Shown here: positions 55,548 through 64,000 of the stretch, piece after piece
Layout: every line of letters starts with the position of its first letter
Numbering within the stretch: position 1 is the stretch's first letter
Made by a program: the position numbers and the translations under genes
DNA from: Pisolithus tinctorius
Taxonomy: Eukaryota; Basidiomycota; Agaricomycetes; Boletales; Pisolithaceae
Direction: 5' to 3'
Assembly: GCA_024663395.1 (NCBI GenBank)
Contig: JANFAH010000083.1
Span: 124,001-188,000, forward strand
Length of the DNA stretch: 64,000 nt
The notes under the pieces: model-generated
Database searches by the model: none
What the model was told of the DNA's origin: nothing
The model's input: only the letters and a program-made list of their open reading frames with translations

Positions 55548-57518
55548 GACTGATAAGTAAGTGGAAAGAATGAGGCGAAAAACACAGAAGGCTCTGGGAA
55601 CCGAGTGAGGTTTAAGTAGGTCTCCTAAATGCGAGGTATGACCGCATCGCGACGTCATTAATGTAACGTCCCATGGGACCGGTGGTTGGGCCAATCCTGC
55701 TGGTGATGTCACTGCGACAAGACTAATTTCCTTATTTGGCGCAAGTGAGCAGACTAGCACTTCGCATTACCGACTTACTCCACGATCTGAGCCCCGCTGG
55801 TGCTGGAAGGCTCCAGATTCGCGTGTCATGGCTGTAGCCTATGATGCGAGTACTGCGCTCTGAGCAGGATAGTGCAAACCGAATCGATAGTGGTCGATAT
55901 GATCGGTGATCACGTCCATTGAATAATGTCATAGAGTCCAAAACTTCCAGCTACCCGAAGGTTCGGGAATCCGCGCGCGGAGCTCGTAGAATTATCATGA
56001 AGCTTCGTGTGTGGACAACACACGTGCTTGTACCGCGTTGCCATAGGTTGCCATCTCTCATCCTTGCAATGTGGGTCAACAATATTGACGGTGAGCAGTA
56101 CACGACCCCTTGTCAGGGCACCTTTGGTACCTGATATTAGTCCTGACTAGTATATATAACTAACAGACAGCCCGAGGCAGCTAACGCACGTTCCTACTAA
56201 ACTTAGCCCGCGTTCGTGCGCTACAGCGGGCTACAGCTCCTGAAAAGCTTGAAAGCTTGAAAGCTGGTGCATGGTGTGTCAATGACGACACAAACAATAT
56301 CACGGGGTCGGGGCCCCCGGAATGGCATTCAAATTCGGAGGCCACAGTCAGGGCTGAGGGTCTCACAGTCCCGTGATGTCGTTGTGGCGCAAAGAATCTT
56401 AACCTCCTCGCAGGTTGATCGTGTGAACAGTTCACGGCATCTCTTAGATTGATTGACTGAGATTTGAACCTCTTTACTAACGCCCCAAGGTACCATCATA
56501 TGCGCAGTTGTGAGGCCATTTCTATGGACCCAGGGATCACTCTCCTTGTAGAAGCTCAGCCCTCACAGCTCTCACTTTTCCATAGGCTTTTCCTTTCGGC
56601 CAACAAACAATAAACAAGCATAGCCCTAGGTACTCACGATGCATCGGATCAGGTGGAACCTCGGGAGATGTCCCACCCTGCCAATTTAACCTCACGATTG
56701 TTGATTATGTAATATATGCACGAATATTATGTAGTGAAATGGCGTCGTCGCTCGACGTTCATGAACTCTGTGATAATGCCATGATATATATAATATCCAC
56801 TGGAGAGTATGAATGTGAAATGCTGGTACACCGGGGGCCCAAGGTCAATGGGAAATTAACTTTCCAAGAAGTTTTGCAGTCATTTGATTACATAATATAT
56901 GTGGGTGGTCACACGCTCAGGGAGAACCCCACAAACCTCTAAGCTTGAAATGGTAACCTGATCGTTCTCGGCCGCGTCAGACAGCCATCCACGGGGGTCA
57001 CTCAAGTCAAATACAGAAGAGAGTACGTTTTGTTATTCCGGATCATTGGAGGTCAACACAAACACACAGACCTTGAGCCAGATGGACAGCAATTTAGGTA
57101 ATTACCCCTGCATGAACGAACGTGTTAACGAAAGAGAGTGAGACTCTTTCCTGTGTCATGCGGAAATAGTAAGCAGGGTATCAGCACAGGCAGATCTTCC
57201 AGCGCCAAGTCTACAGACATACAGCCTCATATGCCGTGTGGGTATTTTTTTCTGTCAGTAGCGTTTAAATTCTTGATAACGCCAGTTGCCTCCAGCCTGT
57301 CCTAATCCATAAACTACACGTGCGTGGCCCTCAACCGACGTGATTGGTCGGGGACGCCAACTGATCCCATCGGACAGTGGCAATTTACGTAATGGAAGAT
57401 TCCCAGTCCATTTAGGGGAGAGGCGCTCCCTACTCCTTGACACTACATAAAACGCTAACAGGCCGACTGCGCTAACAGCCTGACACGATCCCCATTCCCA
57501 CTCCCAGCCCTCGTCGAT
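55548..57518. other. Intergenic spacer, 2 kb
   Basis: Should contain promoters of the HAM1-like gene (minus) and of the gene at 57519 (plus). Apart from the short frame at 56739-56942 no coding signal is seen. The part from 56470 to 56950 is AT-richer and CpG-poorer than its flanks. Confidence 0.45.
56739..56942 (+). CDS. 67-codon ORF, unknown
   Basis: Open frame starting MASSLDVHELCDNAMIYII and ending RENPTNL. It contains TGEYECEMLVHRGPKVNGK and a short helix-like stretch. No domain is recognised. Its AT-rich, CpG-poor composition differs from the neighbouring genes, so it could be a repeat fragment. Confidence 0.25.
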   Translation: MASSLDVHELCDNAMIYIISTGEYECEMLVHRGPKVNGKLTFQEVLQSFDYIIYVGGHTLRENPTNL

Positions 57519-58968
57519 ATGGTCGGCACCCTCAGCTTTACCGGCGACACCCACTTCGAGGTATGTCGTCGTTCTCTGCAATAGAAGCCCCGGAATTCTG
57601 ACGTCGGAATATACATAGGTCATCACCGTTTTGGCAAATTGCGGTACTGATACCGTTCGGGCGCGACAGGCTCTAGTAACATGGATTCAACGCAAGCAGC
57701 ACAAAGGCAGGTCAACGGACCACATTCTCACCAAATTGCGCCAGCTTGAACAGAAGGTCCGTCTCCTTGTTTAGTGCGGCTAACTGCCTCCACTTACTCG
57801 TTTCGACGCGCAGTTCATCAAAGACTTCTCACTGCATGATGCTTTCCGCGAAGCCAGGGCAGTAACATTCCTGCCCAGGTCCCCCGATCTCCCTCTTCCG
57901 GACTTCGTCAATAAACGCCACTCGTATTCCTCGACGCGATCGTCAGAGAGCCCAGTTATCGACGTCACTCGCGGCGAGAACTCACGTTATAGCCCGGTTT
58001 CTTCTCCTCAAACTCCCACCTTCCCAACTACCTCTTATAATCGTTTCTCTCCTTCATACTCTGAACGCAGACTTGATCCATACGCCGAGGAGCCTGAATC
58101 ACCATCTACTTCAGATAATTCCCCTTCCCCCGGAGGCAGCCAGAGTCCGTTTCATTCCAGCCCATATGTCAATCATTCACCGACCGTTTACACGCCATAT
58201 CCTTTGGTCGCAGTTCGCAGTACAAGGAAGCCGCCGACCCTATCCCCTCCTTCCCCCACGATCGTTCCCCAACGCCATCGTTCTGTTTCCAACCCTGTTC
58301 CTCCTGCTCCAATCATGACCCGCCGCTCAATACCCCCCCTAAACCGTCTCTCTGAGCCATCTATCGCTTTACCCCCCACTCCTCGCCCTGCTCCAACACA
58401 GCCTGTTCCTCAGTCTGCATGCTCGTCAGCTGCTAGTTCTACGGTTTCCTTGGCATCCCCAGTATCCCCAAATCCTCAACCATATAATGACAGTGGTTTA
58501 CGCATGCCGTCACCACTGCCTTCTTCCCCTTACTCCTCTAAAGAATCTTTCACGACAGTTACCGACATCGAACGATACATCCCTTCCGATATTGACCTCA
58601 CAGATCAAGACTGCTTCTCGAACTTCAGGGTTGTTACGCGGTCGGACAGCCCCCTTCACGGCGAAGCAAGCCACAGCCGTAGTAGTGCTGTCGGTACTGC
58701 CCCTCCTTCGTATGCGGATGCAGTGGCTCATCTGCTGTCGGAACACGGATGGGAGATAGGGCCCCGGCTTGAAAAGGCTCTCAAAATATGTAGTGCCTCC
58801 CTGGCCGTGAAGGAGCAGGTACTCAAATGCCTTCGCTCCGAGCCCGGATGCGATCCTCCGCATTGGCAGAGTCGACTGAGGGAATGCGATCTCAATCCTG
58901 AGGCCGTTGATTTCATCGTGGATGAGATGTGTAGGGAGCTGGAGGACGTACCCGGGAGAGCGCTGTGA
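57519..58968 (+). CDS. Ser/Pro-rich protein, 444 aa, unknown
   Basis: Three exons (57519-57560, 57619-57756, 57814-58968) join in frame. The first 100 residues look folded: LSFTGDTHFEVITVLANCGT, TVRARQALVTWIQRK, HILTKLRQLEQKFIKDF. Residues about 110-320 are low-complexity (Ser, Pro, Thr). The C-terminal 90 residues look helical and conserved-like (AHLLSEHGWEIGPRLEKAL, VKEQVLKCLRSEPGCDPP, LNPEAVDFIVDEMCREL). I do not recognise either end. ATG 57519 follows a pyrimidine-rich leader. Confidence 0.75.
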
Positions 58969-59552
58969 TGATTCTCTTTCTCGCCCAAACAGAACCGAAA
59001 AAAAGCGAAAAAAAAGTTGCCACTATGTATAGAATGTCGAGGCTAACTTCTGGTCTAAGTCTTTTCGGTTGTGTATACTGTACCCTAAGTGTGTTGTGCG
59101 TCTTGTAATTTGTCTGTACTCCCACTTGCTGTTCTAGTTAGGTGTCTTGTTGGCTCGTTTCGGGTACATCTGTGCTTATTTGCTTGTTTATTGCCTAGAT
59201 TATTGAAATGCATTTCTGGCTTCGATGCGCTGCACATTGCCTCACGGCTCGGAAGGAACATGCTACGAAGAACAACTGAGGAGAAATGTACGAACCCGAC
59301 TGTCACGGAAAATTCAGGACCACCGTCGTTATGCACATGCTGCATGTATACCCAATAGCTGCAATATCGTTCCAAGGGGATGGCGCAGCTCACAGCTCAT
59401 TCTGAGTTCATGACGCCATGCCAGCTTACTCCCAACCACTTCTCCTCCTTGCACGTTCGTCGCACTTCCGGGCACCAAGTCATTAGGTGATAACAGGCTG
59501 TCCTAGGCTGTCCTCCTTCCTGTAGTGCATAATAATTTGTACCGGAATTTCT
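58969..59552. other. Downstream region of the 444-aa gene
   Basis: 3' UTR and spacer. Frames on both strands overlap each other without domains. Confidence 0.4.
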
Positions 59553-59577
59553 GTCAGTCAGTCAGTCAGTCAGTCAG
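59553..59577. repeat. (GTCA)6 microsatellite
   Basis: Six tandem GTCA units plus one base, in intergenic DNA. Confidence 0.95.
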
Positions 59578-59586
59578 CAAATGTAC

Positions 59587-59871
59587 TTACCTAACCGGCG
59601 CTAATCCTGTTCCTGCAGCCCTGTCCTTATACGTTCCCCGAGAGCTGGCTCGGCGACCCCGATGAGACTTATCAGACTTATCAGGGTAATTACGAAGAGG
59701 AGCTCTCGCCCGATCCACTAACATGCTGATCGTGACTTTGTGACTGTTAACTGTACAGTCATATAGCCTATTTCCGTCCCACGGACGCAGTTCGACCGAC
59801 AGCTTAGAGCCCTGAATTTTCTGAAAGTGTCTTCGCGGACCCGTCGCGAGTTTACCTACGACATCCGTCAT
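59587..59871 (-). CDS. 94-codon ORF, unknown
   Basis: A single-exon frame from ATG 59871 (MTDVVGKLATGPRRHFQKIQ) with a balanced start (SKLSVELRPWDGNRLYDCTV) and a basic tail. No domain is recognised. It could be an exon of a spliced gene or chance. Confidence 0.25.
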   Translation of the reverse strand: MTDVVGKLATGPRRHFQKIQGSKLSVELRPWDGNRLYDCTVNSHKVTISMLVDRARAPLRNYPDKSDKSHRGRRASSRGTYKDRAAGTGLAPVR

Positions 59872-62718
59872 TTTTCTGCTTACTTTCCCATGTCAACAAC
59901 CTATTCAGTAAGTGCTACTCAGCAGTCTATAACAGTGCGTATCTCAGCCACTGGCATCAATCTGAAAGTCACCTTTAGGATCATGGGGCTTGGCCTGGCT
60001 TAGCCAGTACGGACGACAGGGTCTGTCTCCATGTGTACGTATGTATCTGCCTTTCACACGTACCCTGATCGTGTACCCGGTACAGGGCGATCGGGCGAAG
60101 AAAGTCTATAGAACAAACTGTGAAAGCGTGTGTATAGCGAAATCGAGTGCGTCTTTTCCTTACATTCGCCCGCTTCTCTACTACGCGTTATCTCGACACC
60201 AAAGGATACAATCTGAAAGACCCTACAAACACCGTAAGGGTCTATGGTGTTTCCGTCTCCGTACTATAATTTGACTCTCATTCACGTGTTCGACTAGGAC
60301 GCAAGGTTTGTGCCGTAGCTAAGACGCACAATACCCACTTAGGAATGATGATCACGTCCACTATTTGGTACCGGTGACAGAACTCACATCTTCTGTTTTC
60401 TTGCGGTCGACGAATAGATAGCCTTGCACCCGGTCCCGTCGTAACGGCTTCGCCTTGAACCAAGTCCCCTGAGTATCCCTCATAATGGATCCCTTCTCTG
60501 AAAGAAATTGTCCTCGGAGTATCAACTATCATTCTGATACCAGTCCGGACCGGTCAGAGTAGATTTCGTGTCCGAACATATGACGGAAGATGATCAGATA
60601 CCACATTAGTCCAAAGACATATATGACAGCGGCATCGACTTGACCACTAATGGAAAAGTCAGTCGACGCGCAACGCAAGGCTTTGAAACCGTACTAACTC
60701 TTTGCATACTTAGTGCCATCTACAGTACTCTCTCATAGTCACTGCTAAGATAACTGCCATTAACCTCCATTGGCCCCGAGCTTCCAACACAAACGACCCT
60801 TCTCTGGGGGGACCCGAGGCAAATTCGGATAAGGTTACGCTATTTTTGCGAGATTCTGCCACAAGTTTGGGTCTTGGAGTATCTGGATTCCATAGGGATA
60901 TTCAACACGGACCCCTTTAGCCCTACTCCTGTCGCCGAGAAGACCGTCTGATGTCGGCCTTATGCGGACCTACCCATGATGACCCTGTAAAGTCTCCCAC
61001 ACAAAGGTTAAACCAATCTTGGCAAATCAAGCTAGGTACATTAAGAGAAAAAGAGTTTGACCGTGGTTATCTATGCCGTCTAGTGTTTGGGTAGGGTGTC
61101 ATAGACATCTTCAAGGTAGCCGAGATAATTCTTCCCCACAGCTTTTGCTGCCGGTGAACCGAAATGCTTCGAGGCGAACTGAGCGCAACGGTCACACCCA
61201 ACATTGTGAAATGTCTGTAAACATCTGGCCGATAATGAATAATCATTCAAACGTCTTGAAAAACTTATTTGCGCGTCGTTAATCTCCAATCTGAAAGCCC
61301 GGCTTCACGCCCGGAAAGACCGTCGATCGCATCGTATTCCGTGCGGAAGTTGGATGAGATATAACTTAGACGACGACGACGACGATAAGAAGTTTTGTGA
61401 TACGTGTGTATCTCACTCGTACATAAGGTCTTCAGGCGTGGGGCTACACGTTAGCTGTAACGCTACATGCTTCGACTCTTCAGATGAAGGCGAAGAGCCC
61501 TTGAACCGACTTCAGCTCAGTCGTTTGAAAGCTCACCTCCATAAGCAAAGAGTCGGGCATTCAAGTGAGTCCTTGAGCCTAGATAACCCATCAGCGCGAT
61601 CAGTCTAAAACGGAGGACATAGTATAGGATGCGTTCAGACTGCCACCAATTGTGAGAGATGAATGTAATTGTGGCATCGAAGTGTAGCAAAACAAGCTCG
61701 GGAGCATTTTCAAGGTGGCAATTTTGGGGACGGCCAGGTGGGACGCCCCGTGAGGCCGACGTGCACTATTGTTAATCATCTTTGACAGTACAGCGTCCCG
61801 TTTGAAAGAAAAAAAAGTTGGTGAAGTCCCTCCAAATAGCTGCTAACTATCAGCCCATCGACCGCCAATGATCAAGTAACTCACGGATAAGTTGCCTCAC
61901 TATGAATACCAACTAAACATGGACTCCATACGTCAGTATAATATGCTTGCTTACGAGGGCATATGGACTTGGAGATTATCTCCTCCCCCACCAATAAGAG
62001 ACGGCAAGCAACGATGATTGCCTTATATGGTCGTTAATTTGTCGGAGACAGAAGTGGCATAGCCATAACCAAATGTGTTTCCATGATCGTTTGATGATCA
62101 TCTTCAACATGCACTGCAAGTACTGGCAGGGACCCTGCTGATTGCTCGCTAGGTAACCATGGATGATTCGATGATGAGGATGGCATCCCATGCATTCTTA
62201 GCAGTGCATCGTACGTAGCACGATATGACTGGGTCACATATAACACCCGTTCGTCGCATTCTAACAGGTCCTATGACACTTCGTCTCGACATCATACTGT
62301 ACGCTTTCCAGTCGATGTGCGTTCATTTCTTGTTTTTATGTCTTCTCCAAGCGGGCCATTCTCAGTTAGTCCCTGGAACACCTCGGACTTCGCCCTCCAT
62401 TTGAGTAGTCGCAAGTTCTATTGGAAGATAGGTGAAAGCAAGGTGAAAGTCATTTCTTGTAACTTCCTACTTGAGCGTCACGTTCCGGTGTCCGTAACAA
62501 CGGACGTGCTGTCATATTAACAGATCAGTCAAATCGAAGCGCCCTCGTGGTAAGAACGACACAGGTCGTTGATCTTCCGAGGTCATTTACTTATCTTCAC
62601 CCCGACAATCGATCGCATAAGTAGCGGCTGTTCACAATCCAGGAGCCCTGTCCCTCAAGGCCATCCCACACACTCCTTCCAGGGTGCAGGTCATCCTCGT
62701 ATCACGGCATCCAAAGAC
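59872..62718. other. Gene-poor stretch, 2.8 kb
   Basis: CpG is normal, so this is not transposon-like. Only short frames occur, for example 61354-61608 plus with an Asp6 run (DDDDDDKKF), 61080-61289 minus (CDRCAQFASKHFGSPAAKAV), and 60278-60532 minus. None has convincing splice or domain support; eroded genes or non-coding transcripts are possible. Confidence 0.4.
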
Positions 62719-63597
62719 ATGTTCTTCCGCATCTTTCGGTTCAGGCGTAAACAACGTTCAGCTCCCCCGTCTACACCCCGTTCCGCAAAGGCGTCAACGT
62801 GCCCGGAGCCTTTGACTCCTCCGGAACATCCTGCGTCCACTCCAGCACAAGAGCCGACGCCCGTCCCCCTCAGCCCTATCATTTTCGTTAGTCGGGATCG
62901 CAAACAAGCTGATACGTATGCTGGTCGTGTGCGCATTTCCGCAAACACCGGGTGCGGAATATTTTCTCCACGTCCTGCGATATCTCGGAAGAAGAGACAT
63001 GTGTCCTTCCTCGTCATGGGAGACGACGCTAAGGCGGGGCCCTCGTCGTCTCCACCGACTCCATATCCATTTCTTTCTTCGTTTCCCCCATCTTCATCCC
63101 GGCCAACTCGTGAATCATTTTCCTCGGTGTCGACGCTTGTCGACACCGAACGAGCCTCACCCAAACCCTCAGCGGCTGACGCCCTTGTCTGGGAGGATAT
63201 ACTCGATGAGAGGGTCTCAGGTATTGCCGAGGCGAATACGAATGCTGGTGCACAGGCCGAACTACCATCTTCACCCAGAAGAGAGAAACCAAGGGACAAG
63301 AGCCGTCACCTTTCGATGCTTCCGTCCCTGTCCAAGCGCTCCAAATCAATCCGGTTCTCTGTGCCGGTTCCTCCCCGTGGAGGGTCGGCACCTCAGACGC
63401 CTTCTATTCCATCCGGAACTTCCACTAATGTGCCGCCTCCTTCGCGTCGTACGAGTCGAAGGATCTCGGTGATTTCCACTACTAGCCTCTCGGGTTCAGC
63501 CAAGGCTAGCAAGTCGAAGAGAGCATCGAGATGGAGCCAACACGTGAAAAGCCCAGAGACTCAGGAGGTGTTGAAAGCACTAAGTTACATGTCCTAA
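62719..63597 (+). CDS. Single-exon 292-aa basic, Ser/Pro-rich protein, unknown
   Basis: An uninterrupted frame starts at ATG 62719 (MFFRIFRFRRKQRSAPPS), the first ATG of the frame. It is rich in Ser, Pro, Arg and Lys, with basic runs (RKKRHVSFLVMG, KRSKSIRFSVPVPP) and RxxS motifs typical of kinase sites, and ends PETQEVLKALSYMS. No domain is recognised and most of the chain is predicted by eye to be disordered. High CpG matches host genes. Confidence 0.6.
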   Translation: MFFRIFRFRRKQRSAPPSTPRSAKASTCPEPLTPPEHPASTPAQEPTPVPLSPIIFVSRDRKQADTYAGRVRISANTGCGIFSPRPAISRKKRHVSFLVMGDDAKAGPSSSPPTPYPFLSSFPPSSSRPTRESFSSVSTLVDTERASPKPSAADALVWEDILDERVSGIAEANTNAGAQAELPSSPRREKPRDKSRHLSMLPSLSKRSKSIRFSVPVPPRGGSAPQTPSIPSGTSTNVPPPSRRTSRRISVISTTSLSGSAKASKSKRASRWSQHVKSPETQEVLKALSYMS

Positions 63598-64000
63598 GGA
63601 ACGGTAGCACCAAATGATCGACATTCTGGTATGTGGTATATGGGGAAAAAGTCGACATTTTCAATTTGTGGGGAGATGCCGAAAAACGAGATGGTATTTG
63701 CTGTTGAGCGAGAGGTTGGCGGGATACGTGGGAGACACACCAGTGCTTTTCGGTCGATGGTATGACGACGGAGCCAGAGTTGGTCGAAGATTTGGTGTTC
63801 CAGCCGCACAAGTATTCTATCCACACGTTCTTTTCTTCGCCTTTTTTTTATCTTACAGTAGTCGCCTGTCTCGAAATTACTTGGAACTGATACTGTAAGC
63901 TTCGGGCAGCAGTGCTCTTTGAGATCTTTAGTGCACAATACGGCGTGAAGCCTCATGGAATATGAAGAGCTGGATCCTACTTCGTACATAACAACTAGGA
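63598..64000. other. 3' flank at the window end
   Basis: Probably the 3' UTR of the preceding gene. Overlapping frames on the two strands (63614-63898 plus, 63594-63989 minus) have no support. Confidence 0.4.

Noticed and set aside
56440..56520. tRNA-like T-loop (GGTTCAAATCTC on minus)
   Set aside because: The T stem does not pair over five bases and no D or anticodon arm could be built around it.
63594..63989. Overlapping frames on both strands at the window end
   Set aside because: No domain or splice support, and the two frames exclude each other; probably the 3' UTR of the gene at 62719.

Overview
The window looks like nuclear DNA of a filamentous basidiomycete (Agaricomycetes; Boletales is a guess from the style of the transposon relics). 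The genes carry many 45-100 nt GT..AG introns with fungal branch sites, encode typical fungal proteins, and are separated by blocks of transposable-element debris. I saw no rRNA or tRNA gene and no CRISPR array. Family names come from reading the translated motifs; no database search was run.

Layout. 1-7.1 kb: repeats, with an intact PIF/Harbinger-type DDE transposase (minus), copy A of a 1.7-kb dispersed repeat, a gypsy-type LTR and relics of a multi-exon TE-associated gene. 7.1-16.9 kb: host genes. These are an MLKL-NTD-like/ubiquitin-like-domain protein (minus) with an unusual chain of tiny exons at its 3' end, APC11 (plus), a PSP1-domain protein (minus) and an RGP1-like protein (minus). 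16.9-21.2 kb: repeats, including a decayed DUF6532-like gene. 21.2-26.4 kb: a STAND/NLR-like NACHT gene with 14 WD40 repeats (minus). 26.6-31.8 kb: COP9 signalosome subunit 7 (plus) and a 1097-aa disordered protein (minus). 32.5-46.8 kb: nested repeats, namely a C2H2 zinc-finger gene split by a pogo/Tigger-like element with perfect 23-bp TIRs, copy B of the 1.7-kb repeat, acidic-protein relics and a dead CACTA/EnSpm (Tnp2) element. 48-64 kb: host genes again. These are an extended SDR reductase, a small secreted protein, a HAM1-like protein and two Ser/Pro-rich proteins of unknown function, with gene-poor spacers.

Two themes stand out. First, cytosine deamination: repeat blocks are nearly free of CpG and their reading frames are often broken by TGA at positions where CGA would be expected, while host genes keep normal CpG. 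The WD40 exon of the NLR gene is also CpG-depleted although the NACHT exon next to it is not, so the boundary falls at a single intron. Second, the gene at 7.1-9.5 kb ends in a run of four 68-nt introns plus one of 66 nt, related in sequence and separated mostly by 3-nt in-frame exons, which looks like intron multiplication by tandem duplication.

The host genes otherwise cover housekeeping roles (anaphase-promoting complex, COP9 signalosome, Ypt6 exchange-factor partner). The NACHT-WD40 and MLKL-like genes are candidate non-self recognition or cell-death components.
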